64,000 bases of DNA, taken from the NCBI RefSeq assembly GCF_012927325.1, contig NZ_JABBGI010000012.1, positions 1 to 64,000 on the forward strand, given 5' to 3'. A program made the position numbers and the translations under genes. Each line of letters opens with the position of its first letter. Within the stretch, counting starts at the first letter, position 1. The stretch comes from Chryseobacterium antibioticum (lineage in GTDB: Bacteria > Bacteroidota > Bacteroidia > Flavobacteriales > Weeksellaceae). This document shows positions 17,607 through 26,931 of the stretch, in pieces. The notes under the pieces are model-generated. The model searched no databases. It was given only the letters and a program-made list of their open reading frames with translations, and was not told the DNA's origin.

Positions 17607-17996
17607 TTAAGAATTAATAATTGAGTGTTGGATCTCTTTATATTCTTCGTCTGTTAATTTCAGTCTTTCATTTTTGAAGTTCATATCTTCCACCTTGTTT
17701 AAGGGAATAAGATGGATGTGAGCATGTGGAACTTCAAGTCCTACTACAGCTACTCCTACTCTTACGCAAGGCACTGCATTTTTAATTTTTTTGGCGATTT
17801 GCTGTGCAAACCCCCAAAGGTTTTTATATTCTTCACTTTCGAGATCGAAGATCAGGTCAACTTCTTTTTTAGGAACGATAAGTGTATGTCCTTTCACCAA
17901 AGGCATTGCGTCCAGGAATGCTATAAAATTATCATCCTCAGCAATGGTGTATGAGGGAATTTCGCCGTTAATGATTTTTGTGAATATACTGCTCAT
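17607..17996 (-). CDS. HIT family nucleotide-binding hydrolase
   Basis: A 129-residue histidine triad protein. The catalytic motif HAHIHLIPL (H-x-H-x-H) lies near residues 91-99, and the start SIFTKIINGEIPSYTIAED is typical of the Hint branch. These enzymes hydrolyse adenosine phosphoramidates or dinucleotides in the cytoplasm. It lies 36 bases after greA on the same strand and probably shares its transcript, an arrangement common in this group. Confidence 0.92.
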   Translation of the reverse strand: MSSIFTKIINGEIPSYTIAEDDNFIAFLDAMPLVKGHTLIVPKKEVDLIFDLESEEYKNLWGFAQQIAKKIKNAVPCVRVGVAVVGLEVPHAHIHLIPLNKVEDMNFKNERLKLTDEEYKEIQHSIINS

Positions 17997-18032
17997 ATTT
18001 TTAGAAGTTAAGTTCTGGATTTCTTACTTAGA

Positions 18033-18503
18033 TTATAAAGTAATTTCTAATACTTCGAAAGACAGTTTGTTTCCGTTTGGCAGTGTAATATCCGCTGTTT
18101 CACCTATTACTTTTCCAAGTAATCCTTTTGCGATTGGTGTATTCACAGAAATTCTTCCCGTCTTAAGGTCGCTCTCATTATCAGGCACCAATGTAAACAC
18201 CTGCTCCAGGTTGGTTGCATTGTTTTTAAGTCTTACCGTGGTAAGGATGGAGACCTTTGAAGTATCTAATTGACTTTCATCTATGATCTTGGAAGTTGAA
18301 ATAATATCTTTAAGCTTTGAAATTCTCATTTCAAGCATACCTTGAGCCTCTTTAGCCGCATCATATTCAGCATTTTCAGATAAATCTCCTTTATCTCTTG
18401 CTTCTGCGATCTGCATGGTAATTTTTGGTCTTTCTACAGTTTCTAACTGTTCCAGCTCAGCTTTCATTTTCTCTTGTCCCTCCTTTGTTACATAGCTTGC
18501 CAT
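18033..18503 (-). CDS. greA: Transcription elongation factor GreA
   Basis: A 156-residue GreA. The N-terminal coiled coil (ARDKGDLSENAEYDAAKEAQ with the acidic tip D and E residues) and the C-terminal FKBP-like domain (ISVNTPIAKGLLGK) are both complete. GreA stimulates transcript cleavage in backtracked RNA polymerase. I take the ATG at 18503 (MASYVTKEGQ), not the upstream TTG at 18512, because family members begin there. It is probably cotranscribed with the HIT gene. Confidence 0.95.
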   Translation of the reverse strand: MASYVTKEGQEKMKAELEQLETVERPKITMQIAEARDKGDLSENAEYDAAKEAQGMLEMRISKLKDIISTSKIIDESQLDTSKVSILTTVRLKNNATNLEQVFTLVPDNESDLKTGRISVNTPIAKGLLGKVIGETADITLPNGNKLSFEVLEITL

Positions 18504-18587
18504 AATTTTCAAAATTTAGGTTTGGTATAAAAAAATAATCCGACATTTGCCGGACAATGTATTACGTGTTATATCGTTTAACTTTTA

Positions 18588-18595
18588 CAAATATA
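18588..18595 (-). promoter_or_regulatory. -7 promoter element of greA
   Basis: On the minus strand TATATTTG fits TAnnTTTG, about 85 bases before the greA ATG. No clear -33 TTG is seen. Confidence 0.35.
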
Positions 18596-18612
18596 TAAAA
18601 ATTTAAATTGAA

Positions 18613-19068
18613 ATGAAAAAAACTTTATCAATAGTCTCTATTTCAACCCTGCTGATTTTCAGCAATTTAACCATAAACTCATGTGGGAGCAGAGAAGATA
18701 CCGTCAGCTGCTTTCCCGACAACCCTATTAATGTAACCTTAAACCTGAACCTTCCTGCTTACAACAATCTTAACTATGACGGAGGCTGGATTTATGTAAA
18801 CGAACAGCAGTCCGGAACAAGAGGTCTAATCATAGTCCGTGCTGGAGATACCTTCAAAGTCTATGACAGAAACGCCCCCCATATCTGTCCTGATGCCAAT
18901 ACAACCCTTGAAGTTAAAGACGATATCAGTGTTCTTTGCCCTAAAGATAATACCAGATGGATCCTGAGAACAGGTCAGCCGGAGACGGGAGCAAAAACTT
19001 CCCTTCCGCCTAAAACCTATCTTTACAACTATGATCCTGCCACTAAAACTTTAAATATTTATTACTAA
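18613..19068 (+). CDS. Lipoprotein with a Rieske-like C-terminal half
   Basis: A 151-residue predicted lipoprotein; the signal peptide ends in a lipobox with C24 (TINSCGS). The second half (YDRNAPHICPDANTTLEVKD, then CPKDNTRWILRTGQ) resembles the layout of Rieske domains, but the two-Cys, two-His iron-sulfur ligands are not all present, so it probably does not bind a cluster. It is 1 base ahead of dtd and likely cotranscribed with it. Function is unknown. Confidence 0.6.
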   Translation: MKKTLSIVSISTLLIFSNLTINSCGSREDTVSCFPDNPINVTLNLNLPAYNNLNYDGGWIYVNEQQSGTRGLIIVRAGDTFKVYDRNAPHICPDANTTLEVKDDISVLCPKDNTRWILRTGQPETGAKTSLPPKTYLYNYDPATKTLNIYY

Positions 19069-19069
19069 A

Positions 19070-19519
19070 ATGAAGATCGTTATACAGAGAGTTTCTGAGG
19101 CCAGCGTAAAGGTAGATGGAAAAATTGTTGGGGAGATTGGAAAAGGACTGATGCTGCTGACAGGGATTGATGAGAATGATAAAAAAGCCGATGCAGACTG
19201 GCTTGTCCAGAAGATCTTAAACTTAAGAATATTCGGTGATGAAGAGGATAAACTTAATCTTTCTGTAAAGGATATTTCGGGAGAAATCCTGTGCATCAGC
19301 CAGTTTACCTTGATTGCTGACTATAAAAAAGGCAACCGCCCATCTTTCATCAAAGCTGCCAAACCTGATAAAGCGATTCCCCTATTCGATTATTTCAAAG
19401 AAGAAATAGCCAAATCCGGATTAAAGACCGAAAGCGGGATTTTCGGGGCAGATATGAAGGTTTCTCTTATCAATGACGGACCGGTAACAATCGCCATGGA
19501 TTCCATCACAAAAAGTTGA
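19070..19519 (+). CDS. dtd: D-aminoacyl-tRNA deacylase
   Basis: A 149-residue DTD, which hydrolyses D-amino acids from mischarged tRNA in the cytoplasm. The two signature motifs are present: SQFTL near residues 77-83 and NDGPVT near 136-141. The length is typical. It follows the lipoprotein gene by one base and overlaps or abuts the next gene, giving an apparent three-gene operon. Confidence 0.95.
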   Translation: MKIVIQRVSEASVKVDGKIVGEIGKGLMLLTGIDENDKKADADWLVQKILNLRIFGDEEDKLNLSVKDISGEILCISQFTLIADYKKGNRPSFIKAAKPDKAIPLFDYFKEEIAKSGLKTESGIFGADMKVSLINDGPVTIAMDSITKS

Positions 19520-19533
19520 AAACAGGCCGGACA

Positions 19534-20112
19534 ATGAAGAACAAAATCCTGTTCAGCATTTATATTGCATTAACCGCTATTTTTATAACCGGGGTTGTTC
19601 TAAATTTTAATCGCTACAGCTTTGCGGGATATTATACTGATAAAGCAATCAATATCATCTGGCTTTTATGTACTGTATTGACAGTCATTTGGTTCTGGAG
19701 AGAGAAAACCGCCAAAATATATGGAATATTGCTTGTGGCTTTGATGCTCCTGAGTATCATTCCTATGATGATCCCTTTTTTTGGAATCGTCTATTATTTT
19801 TCTACGGCTGACGATTTTCAACAAATCCAGCTTGATAACACCTATAGAATTGAAAGAACAAGACCTGGAGCTCTTTCTAAAATCAAGATCCAGGTCTACA
19901 AAAACGAAGGTCTTATAGAAAAGCAGCTTTATGATACACCATATCAACAGGTTCTGAAAAATACATTAGAAGATCAGCATGATCCGAATCCTCCTATTCA
20001 GAAAGCAAAACTTGTCAATCTCTCAAAGGATAGCATCGGTATTGAATATTTGATTCAAGGCCACAGGAAAGTATTTTACCATAAGGAGAATGATGATCTC
20101 TATAATTTGTAG
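19534..20112 (+). CDS. Hypothetical membrane protein
   Basis: A 192-residue protein with three or four N-terminal membrane helices (about 5-25, 38-55 and 62-88) followed by a polar domain of about 100 residues. I chose the ATG at 19534; an in-frame TTG at 19516 would overlap the dtd stop. No family is recognised. Position suggests cotranscription with dtd. Confidence 0.6.
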   Translation: MKNKILFSIYIALTAIFITGVVLNFNRYSFAGYYTDKAINIIWLLCTVLTVIWFWREKTAKIYGILLVALMLLSIIPMMIPFFGIVYYFSTADDFQQIQLDNTYRIERTRPGALSKIKIQVYKNEGLIEKQLYDTPYQQVLKNTLEDQHDPNPPIQKAKLVNLSKDSIGIEYLIQGHRKVFYHKENDDLYNL

Positions 20113-20141
20113 GCTTTATAGGCTTAAAAAAAACTCTATTT

Positions 20142-21269
20142 ATGTTTCAGTATTTTAAATTAGTATCAGGACTTTTATTAACTTTTAGCTTGCATTTCAT
20201 TGGCTATGCACAGAGTCGTGAAGAAATTTTAAAATCAAAACTTGATTCTGCATTTTCAGATTTATTTAAAGCGGATGAACCAGGCGGTGCCATTTTAATT
20301 CAACAGGGAAATAAAGTTCTGTACGAAAATTCTTTTGGGCTAGCTGATCTGAAAACCAAGGATAAATTCACAAGCAAAACCGTTTCAAACCTGGGCTCTA
20401 TTTCTAAAACATTTGTGTCGTATGGAATTTTGATTCTTCAGGATCAGCACAAATTTTCGACTGATGACAATCTGCTGAAATTTTTTCCAGAATTCAAGAA
20501 TAAAGAGATTGCCGCCAAGATTAAGCTCCGCCACGTCCTCACCCACAGTTCCGGGCTTCCTGACCTGAGAAATGTGAATAAAGACAGTATTTTTTACCTT
20601 ACAGCCAGGGATGAAGAAAATTTCAGTCCGTTGAAGTCTACCAACACTTTGGAATTTGAACCGGGAACAAAATTCGAATATTCAAATCCGGCTTACAACG
20701 GACTGGCAATGGTGATTGAGAAAACAAGCGGTATGAAATGGCAGCGCTTCATCAATCAAAACATTTTTAAACCTGCGGGAATGAAAAATAGCCGTATCAC
20801 AGATGGTAGCTTCCCTGATAAAAATGTAGCTCATGGTTATATTTTGAAAGATAAAATATATCAGGAATATGACTATGGCGAATACCCCACTTTTACTGCT
20901 GCCGGAAACGGAGGGGTATGGAGTTCCATCGATGACCTTAAAAAATACATTACCGCCATTAATCAGTGTAAGTTTGCTGACTGTTCTGTTATTAAGGCTT
21001 CAAAAACGGCATATAATCCATCCGGCTGGAAGGGTGAAAAACCGGTCTATCATACAGGAACCTGGTTTGTTCATCAAGGTTTTTATGCTAATACAAAAAC
21101 AGAAGAAACGGTAAACGTTATAGAACATTCCGGTGATCAGGGCGGTTTTAAATCCCACCTCATCATGATCCCTGAAAAAAATATTTCTATTATCTGGCTG
21201 ACCAACAACAATAAGTTCATTACTGGTCATATCAGGAGAATCCTTCTTCAGATGAAATATATTGACTAA
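20142..21269 (+). CDS. Serine hydrolase, class C beta-lactamase fold
   Basis: A 375-residue exported enzyme (signal peptide about 1-23, GYAQ). It has the SxxK catalytic motif in GSISKTF (about residue 88), the YSN motif in FEYSNPAYNG (about 178) and a late HSGDQGG corresponding to the third box. Members are carboxypeptidases, esterases or beta-lactamases; resistance cannot be inferred. LTHSSGLPD is typical of the esterase/PBP4-type branch. It is 29 bases after the previous gene. Confidence 0.85.
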   Translation: MFQYFKLVSGLLLTFSLHFIGYAQSREEILKSKLDSAFSDLFKADEPGGAILIQQGNKVLYENSFGLADLKTKDKFTSKTVSNLGSISKTFVSYGILILQDQHKFSTDDNLLKFFPEFKNKEIAAKIKLRHVLTHSSGLPDLRNVNKDSIFYLTARDEENFSPLKSTNTLEFEPGTKFEYSNPAYNGLAMVIEKTSGMKWQRFINQNIFKPAGMKNSRITDGSFPDKNVAHGYILKDKIYQEYDYGEYPTFTAAGNGGVWSSIDDLKKYITAINQCKFADCSVIKASKTAYNPSGWKGEKPVYHTGTWFVHQGFYANTKTEETVNVIEHSGDQGGFKSHLIMIPEKNISIIWLTNNNKFITGHIRRILLQMKYID

Positions 21270-21460
21270 ATAATCTTAGATTTTCAATATTCTCTTTTTT
21301 CCTTATTATGATTTTGGGTATCGTAAAGACAATATGGAGAATATTTCATCATAAATTTAATTTCACAAAAATGTGATTTAAATTAATTTTATTCGCGTTT
21401 TCATGAATTACCATTTACAATTAATAATCTAGCAATCAAATTCATTTATTATTATTCTTA

Positions 21461-21494
21461 TTTGATGTTTTTTCTGTTTTAAATTATATATTTG
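21461..21494 (+). promoter_or_regulatory. Promoter of the subtilase gene
   Basis: TTTG (21461-21464) and TATATTTG (21487-21494) with a 22-base spacer, 25 bases before the ATG at 21520. Confidence 0.55.
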
Positions 21495-21519
21495 ATTTAC
21501 AACCATTTAATAAGATATT

Positions 21520-23175
21520 ATGAAAACAGAAATTAGACTTTTCACATTATTTATTTTCAGCTTTTTCCTCTCTTTCGGTCAGGATCCGTCAGGTAGAAAT
21601 GATAAGCTTAATTCAAACATTTATGTATGTTTTTCAAAAAACATTCCTTCTGAAAAAGAAGCACTCAGCCGAAATGCGGAATTGGCAGAGTTTGTTAAAA
21701 TCAACGACATTTCATTTATTAATGATCTCGGTTTTAGTGACAGAAAACTTGAAGAAATGATCAAAGACAGCAGGGCCAACGGTAATTCCGGTGAGTCTGT
21801 TGAAAAACTAAAACGAATATTTAAAGTAAATATTCCTTTGCAAGACAACGAGACCGCTGAAAGACTGGCCCGTACACTTGAAAAATTTCCCGAAGTAGAA
21901 TATGTCTCTGTCATGAGCAGTGTTCCTATTGAACCTCCATTTGTCAAAGCATTTGTGGCTACTCCTGATCTGGAAAGTCTTCAAACCTACCTCAACGACA
22001 ATCCTGGGATCAATGCAAAATATGCATGGTCAAGAGGAATTACAGGGCAAAATATCAGAATCCGTGATGTAGAATATGGTTTTTACAAAACGCACGAAAT
22101 GCTAGCCAATCAAAATTCTATACAACTGGAGCCGGGATATACTCCAAATTCAGGTTTATCAGGCAATAATTACCGTGATCACGGAACGGCTGTGGTGAGT
22201 ATTTTAGGTTCCGTAAAAGATAACATCGGACTTTCCGGGGCAGCTTACAGCGCGTCACAGATAAAAGGCTACATGGAATGGACCACTGTTGGGTATAACA
22301 GAGCTTCTGCGGTAAGCAGATCGATCAATGCGTCGCAGGCTGGTGATATTATTTTATATGAAATGCAGACGGGTGGAAAAGACGGTCAGTATTGTCCTGC
22401 TGAATACGACAGTGTGATCTGGGATTTAACCAAAGCGGCTACCGACTCCGGAATTATCATTATTGCAGCAGCAGGAAACGGAAATCAAAATCTTGATGAC
22501 CCTTTTTATGCATCCTATAATGCAAGAGGAAACAGCGGAGCTATTATTGTGGGTGCTGGTTCTCCCAATACGACCCATTCCAAACTGAGTTTCAGTACAT
22601 TCGGAAACAGAGTGGATGTACAGGGTTGGGGAAGCAATGTTCTGGCAGCTGGATACGGTTCGTATCAAAAGTATGACAACGACAACAACAGAACCTATAA
22701 TTATTTTAGCGGAACAAGTTCTGCAACTCCTGTGGTAGCTTCTGCAGCGACATTGATTCAGTCTTATTACTACCAGAATACAGGTCAGTATCTGACTCCG
22801 GCAGCGATGAAAAACTTATTGATCTCTACAGGAATTCCTCAGGGTGGCACTGTTGTCAATCAAAAAATAGGACCTTTCCCTAATGTGAAAAATGCCATAT
22901 TACAACTGGAAGGTAGTTTTGTAGCCAAAACCAAAATTCAGGCTCCTTTAGAAATTAAGATCTATCCTAATCCTGCTACCAGCTCTATTGCGATTCACAG
23001 CAATGATGCTAAAAATCTTGATTTCGAAATTATCAATATGCATGGTCGAACAGTGGCAAAAGGTTCTGTTTCTCCTGATGAAAAGATCAATACTTCAAAT
23101 CTTCCGGTAGGTCAATATATCATCAATATCACTGAAGGACCAAGAAGAGTGGTTGAAAAATTCACCAAATTATAA
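21520..23175 (+). CDS. S8 family serine peptidase with T9SS sorting domain
   Basis: A 551-residue secreted subtilisin-like protease. A signal peptide (1-20) and a propeptide-like region (to about 150) precede the catalytic domain with D183 (IRDVEYGF), H221 (RDHGTAV) and S400 (GTSSATP), in the subtilase order Asp-His-Ser. The C-terminal 75 residues are a type A T9SS domain beginning IYPNPATSS and ending VEKFTKL. It should be exported through the type IX system to the surface or medium. It has its own promoter and terminator. Confidence 0.92.
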   Translation: MKTEIRLFTLFIFSFFLSFGQDPSGRNDKLNSNIYVCFSKNIPSEKEALSRNAELAEFVKINDISFINDLGFSDRKLEEMIKDSRANGNSGESVEKLKRIFKVNIPLQDNETAERLARTLEKFPEVEYVSVMSSVPIEPPFVKAFVATPDLESLQTYLNDNPGINAKYAWSRGITGQNIRIRDVEYGFYKTHEMLANQNSIQLEPGYTPNSGLSGNNYRDHGTAVVSILGSVKDNIGLSGAAYSASQIKGYMEWTTVGYNRASAVSRSINASQAGDIILYEMQTGGKDGQYCPAEYDSVIWDLTKAATDSGIIIIAAAGNGNQNLDDPFYASYNARGNSGAIIVGAGSPNTTHSKLSFSTFGNRVDVQGWGSNVLAAGYGSYQKYDNDNNRTYNYFSGTSSATPVVASAATLIQSYYYQNTGQYLTPAAMKNLLISTGIPQGGTVVNQKIGPFPNVKNAILQLEGSFVAKTKIQAPLEIKIYPNPATSSIAIHSNDAKNLDFEIINMHGRTVAKGSVSPDEKINTSNLPVGQYIINITEGPRRVVEKFTKL

Positions 23176-23190
23176 CCCAATATAAATAGA

Positions 23191-23224
23191 AAACGTCTTT
23201 CAGTATTTGAAAGACGTTTTTTTT
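23191..23224. terminator. Bidirectional terminator
   Basis: AAACGTCTTTC (23191-23201) pairs with GAAAGACGTTT (23209-23219), followed by T8. It sits between convergent genes. Confidence 0.75.
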
Positions 23225-23240
23225 ATTTGTTTTTAGACAA

Positions 23241-23753
23241 TTATTTCGCAGGAATACTGCTGAAATTAAGAGCTATTTTAAGATTCATATCTGAAGTGGT
23301 CTGATTTTTCAGTTCATACACAGTTCTTACCGTAAGCCCTGAACTTTTCACTACCTCATCTAAATATCCCGTATCATTCAGATCCAGATTTAAGCTGGAA
23401 GAGTCCGTTGTTATATTGGAACGTGATGCTACCAACTTCTCTCCTGTTCCACCAGATGAAACATAAACTTTCACGGATTTTACAGCACTAAGATTTCCAC
23501 CTGAAGGAGAAACTACAGAAATTTTAGCATCTGAAATTCTTACATCCCTAATCTTTGCGTTATTATTTCCTCCAAACCATGTCTGCACATTTGTAGCTGT
23601 AGAGGTGGAAGAAACTTCTTTATCTGCCGGCACTCCCGTAGATACCAAAACATTGGCCGTATAAGGAAATGTATTCTGAACCAGCGACTGTACTGTTCCA
23701 CAGCTTACTACTACTGCTGAAACTGCCGCGGTCATTAGAAATATATTTTTCAT
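23241..23753 (-). CDS. Hypothetical lipoprotein
   Basis: A 170-residue predicted lipoprotein with lipobox VVVSC (C18). The mature part is rich in Ser, Thr, Val and Asn and looks beta-stranded; it contains no recognised motif. It follows another lipoprotein gene on the same strand. Cell-envelope location is inferred from the signal only. Confidence 0.6.
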   Translation of the reverse strand: MKNIFLMTAAVSAVVVSCGTVQSLVQNTFPYTANVLVSTGVPADKEVSSTSTATNVQTWFGGNNNAKIRDVRISDAKISVVSPSGGNLSAVKSVKVYVSSGGTGEKLVASRSNITTDSSSLNLDLNDTGYLDEVVKSSGLTVRTVYELKNQTTSDMNLKIALNFSSIPAK

Positions 23754-23806
23754 AATTTTAAAACTTTAGTAATGAGTTTGCAGAAACTATACCAAATAGG
23801 TAAAAC

Positions 23807-24346
23807 TTATTCTACACTTACATTAAAACTTCCTATCGTATTGCCGGAAGCCATGTTACTTTTCCCGATGATCAGCCATACTTCACCTTTTCCTTTTGTC
23901 TCGTAAATGATTTCTCTACTGAAAGGACCGTCGTAATCTCCGTTGGGAAGTTTGATCTGATTGAATCTTATATTAAAGTCTTTTTCATTCGTTGAAATCT
24001 TAGCTTTAATAGTGGTTTTGTCATAATGGGTCAGTTTTAAAACGAGTTCCTGACCATCTTTTGTGAATTCTTCTCCCAGTGTGAAAGGAAGCTGAGACGC
24101 ATCTGCCGTTCTTATGATCTGGCCTTCTTTCTCGCTTCTCATCACACCTTTTCGCAGTACTTCTTTGGTAACGGGCGCATTGTTAATGATTGAGTCTTTC
24201 TTTCTAAGTTCAGCGGAATCTGCTTTTGCAGATGCATCCGGCATTTCTGTGACCACAGCAGAGTCCATATTCGGAGTTTCTGATATGTTCGCTTCTTTTT
24301 TACACGAAATAATAATCAATGGAATTAACAATAAGGATTTTTTCAT
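23807..24346 (-). CDS. Hypothetical lipoprotein
   Basis: A 179-residue predicted lipoprotein with lipobox IIISC (C15). A low-complexity linker rich in Ala, Asp and Ser (about 16-50) leads to a beta-rich domain. It starts 5 bases after the end of the DUF4173-like membrane protein, suggesting one transcript. I do not recognise the domain. Confidence 0.6.
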   Translation of the reverse strand: MKKSLLLIPLIIISCKKEANISETPNMDSAVVTEMPDASAKADSAELRKKDSIINNAPVTKEVLRKGVMRSEKEGQIIRTADASQLPFTLGEEFTKDGQELVLKLTHYDKTTIKAKISTNEKDFNIRFNQIKLPNGDYDGPFSREIIYETKGKGEVWLIIGKSNMASGNTIGSFNVSVE

Positions 24347-24351
24347 AATAA

Positions 24352-25725
24352 TTAATCTTTTAATGTTTCATAGTAAAGGATTTTTGAAAGGAAAGACTTG
24401 CCTTTTTCTCCTTTAACTTTTTCAAGTACTTTCTTTTTAAGCTGCGAATCATTTTTTTTATCTGCATACTTCAGCAGTCCTCTTTCACTGAAACTGACTT
24501 GCTCCAGGTGATAGTTCACGGCAAAATCTTTACGTTTCATATTCTGGGAAGTAATAATTCCGCCCCAGTTGACATAACTGCAAGCCAAAATTGTTCCATA
24601 AAAATACCAGGGCACCGCATTGAACAGGAATGCATTTCTTTTTTTCCTTTGAATTTTAATGAAAGTAAGAGCCAGCCCAATCAGCGCCAACAGGAGAAAA
24701 GCAAACACACCCAGCCTTTTGTAAGTAAATCCGTAACTGACAATATATTCGTAGTTTTTCACTGCTGCAGAAAGGACAAGAATGGCATTCAGGATGATCC
24801 AGATTCTGGCCAGTGTTTTCATCAGCTTTGCTTTAGGATCAAAGTTGAATCCGGATTTAAAATAAAACATAATCACCAATACGGCCATCACGATGGACAT
24901 GATCACAGCATTCACTCTTTCATGGGTTTCTTCGGAAAGCTGAACCGGAGTTTTTGACACTTCATAGAATTGTTCGTAATTATAGGTGATAATGAAAAAT
25001 ACCAATAAAATATTCAGGCAGAAGAAAGAAATAACGCCACTTATCCTTTCTGCATCAAGATCAAGGAAGGAATAGGTTGCCTTCTGGATTTTAGATGAGT
25101 CCTGAAAGTCATCATCCAGCAAATGATTCTTTTTGTAAATGAATCGTTCCACGGCATAGTTCCAGTAATTGAATGCGATAAAAAAGCCCAGAACCGAAAG
25201 ACCCAATAGCTGCCACAAATTAATATCCAGCTCATAATCCCTGAAAAGCGACGCAAAGTGATCACTCCCCGCAGAATAGATCCCAAAAAATATAGAGATA
25301 AAAACGAGCGGAATAACGATGAATGCTAATGTTTTCTGCCAGACGCCGGAAATATTTTTTTTAGGCAGCCATGCATCAAAACTGAAGAACCTGAAAAGGG
25401 AGGTAAAACTGTTGATGATAAAAACGGGGACCAGGAAAAGTATTTTCAGTTTCCTGTTTCTTGAACGATAGCCGAGTAGAAGAATGGAACTTACAACCGC
25501 CAATAAGGAAGGAAAATCTCTGTACCAGATAAAAGCAAGACTTGACAGGATACTTGTAACGAAAAGTATCAAAAAGATTCTTGTTCTGTTTCTTTCCGGT
25601 GTTTTAAACAAAGTCAGTAATGCGTAGACGATACCCAAGATACCGAGATTCATTCCAATGTCCTGATCATAGAATAGAATGACGAACAAAGCGGCTGTAA
25701 GGAATATATGATGATGTGTTTTCAT
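24352..25725 (-). CDS. DUF4173/DUF4153-like polytopic membrane protein
   Basis: A 457-residue inner-membrane protein with about 11 hydrophobic helices and a polar C-terminal tail (about 385-457). Layout and motifs such as NYWNYAVERF are like DUF4173 proteins, which have no assigned function. It leads a transcript that continues into two lipoproteins. The upstream 110 bases separate it from the small membrane protein genes. Confidence 0.65.
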   Translation of the reverse strand: MKTHHHIFLTAALFVILFYDQDIGMNLGILGIVYALLTLFKTPERNRTRIFLILFVTSILSSLAFIWYRDFPSLLAVVSSILLLGYRSRNRKLKILFLVPVFIINSFTSLFRFFSFDAWLPKKNISGVWQKTLAFIVIPLVFISIFFGIYSAGSDHFASLFRDYELDINLWQLLGLSVLGFFIAFNYWNYAVERFIYKKNHLLDDDFQDSSKIQKATYSFLDLDAERISGVISFFCLNILLVFFIITYNYEQFYEVSKTPVQLSEETHERVNAVIMSIVMAVLVIMFYFKSGFNFDPKAKLMKTLARIWIILNAILVLSAAVKNYEYIVSYGFTYKRLGVFAFLLLALIGLALTFIKIQRKKRNAFLFNAVPWYFYGTILACSYVNWGGIITSQNMKRKDFAVNYHLEQVSFSERGLLKYADKKNDSQLKKKVLEKVKGEKGKSFLSKILYYETLKD

Positions 25726-25833
25726 GATGGAAAGGTTTAAGGTTTAAAAATTGAAGCATTTAAAGATTTAGAGGATCTTAATGGTTTATGGTAATGTGTT
25801 ATTTTTGATTTAATCATCCCGGAATTGAAAAAT

Positions 25834-26136
25834 TTATGGATTGGAATTAAATATGATAAAGAGATAAAGTATGGTGATTGGAATATTGACCAGAAGCAGC
25901 AGTACCGAGTTTCCGGAGGATTTTTTATCCGGAATATCTGTCAGGAATTCTAAAAGTTCATAGAGCAAAACAAGCATATTCGCTACCGCTGCGATGATCA
26001 CAAAATAAAACCCGAATATCAGTAGAAAGTGTGCTTTTGTTATCAGGTAAACTATTAACAGCAAAGTCCCTGCTAGAAACGAGGTCAGAAAAGTGTTTCT
26101 GCCGAGTGTACTGTATTTTATTTCCTTCATGATCAT
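25834..26136 (-). CDS. Small membrane protein
   Basis: A 100-residue protein with three hydrophobic segments (about 16-33, 36-58 and 75-97). Its topology matches the two 99-residue paralogues at 26632 and 26928, but sequence similarity is weak, so it may be a distant member. It starts 3 bases after the Coq4-like gene on the same strand. Unknown function. Confidence 0.55.
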   Translation of the reverse strand: MIMKEIKYSTLGRNTFLTSFLAGTLLLIVYLITKAHFLLIFGFYFVIIAAVANMLVLLYELLEFLTDIPDKKSSGNSVLLLLVNIPITILYLFIIFNSNP

Positions 26137-26139
26137 TCA

Positions 26140-26625
26140 TTAATAGAGTACTGTCGGTTTTTTCTGCTGGATATAGTCTTTCAGGTGATCGAAATTCTGC
26201 CACAGTAAGCTTTCAAAATCCCAGTGATAGAAAGGTCTCATGCTCTGTCCTTTTCTGTATGCCTTTATATATAATTTCAGATATTCAGGAAGAATCAATG
26301 TTCCTAATACGACGGCTGCCAGAAGATGGGCATTAAGTTTACCATTCCCCAAAAGAAGATACTGCATGGCGATCTCGTCTTCAAATTGGGTTCCGCATCC
26401 GGTGATCAAATGATGAACGTCATGGTCTTCCATTTTGGGAATCATGGAAAATCCGTGTTTTTTATAAAACTCACCCAGTTTCCTTCCCAAGGAATCTTCC
26501 TGGAATTGCAGTAGCTGTTCTTGATTGAACTGCCATTGTCTTTTTTTCTTTTTAAAATATTTTCTGTAAAGTTTCTGGGTTTTATCGTAGACAAAAAGCA
26601 GAAATTGAACACGTACTTTTTTCAT
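26140..26625 (-). CDS. Coq4-like protein
   Basis: A 161-residue protein with the Coq4 signature HDVHHLITG followed by a glutamate (FEDEIAMQYLLLGNG), that is H-D-x-x-H-x11-E, the metal site of the ubiquinone-biosynthesis scaffold Coq4. Flavobacteria use menaquinone, so the usual role is unlikely and the real function is open. It lies between small membrane protein genes, 6 bases from the next one, and probably acts with them. Confidence 0.65.
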   Translation of the reverse strand: MKKVRVQFLLFVYDKTQKLYRKYFKKKKRQWQFNQEQLLQFQEDSLGRKLGEFYKKHGFSMIPKMEDHDVHHLITGCGTQFEDEIAMQYLLLGNGKLNAHLLAAVVLGTLILPEYLKLYIKAYRKGQSMRPFYHWDFESLLWQNFDHLKDYIQQKKPTVLY

Positions 26626-26631
26626 AATGTA

Positions 26632-26931
26632 TTATTTAGATATTAGACTAAGTCCTATTAAAGCGTAAATATATGCTACGGGAATATTGATCATTATCAG
26701 ACTGATCGCTTTGAGACAGGGTTTAAATTTAGATCGATCTGCAATTCCATAAACCAATAATCCAATCACAAGGAGCAGATTGATAATAGTTCCGAAAATT
26801 AAAAGCATATAACCTCCTGCTGCAAAGCCATCGTTTCTTGTTATTAAATAACCGAAAAGACAGATATTGCCGAGTGCGAAACACAATCCGAAAATGAACT
26901 TTCCAATGTTTACAATTTCATGATCTTTCAT
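26632..26931 (-). CDS. Small membrane protein, tandem paralogue
   Basis: A 99-residue protein with three hydrophobic helices, beginning MKDHEIVNIGKFIFGLCFAL. It is a close paralogue of the gene immediately upstream (about two thirds identical by eye, nearly identical over the first 30 residues). The two genes overlap by 4 bases (ATGA type), indicating coupled translation after tandem duplication. No known domain. Confidence 0.65.
   Translation of the reverse strand: MKDHEIVNIGKFIFGLCFALGNICLFGYLITRNDGFAAGGYMLLIFGTIINLLLVIGLLVYGIADRSKFKPCLKAISLIMINIPVAYIYALIGLSLISK

Noticed and set aside
18546..18600. Plus-strand promoter TTTG / TAACTTTT for the lipoprotein gene
   Set aside because: The spacer is about 30 bases, too long for a flavobacterial promoter.
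20142..21269. Beta-lactamase resistance gene
   Set aside because: The class C fold is shared by esterases and carboxypeptidases; nothing shows antibiotic hydrolysis.
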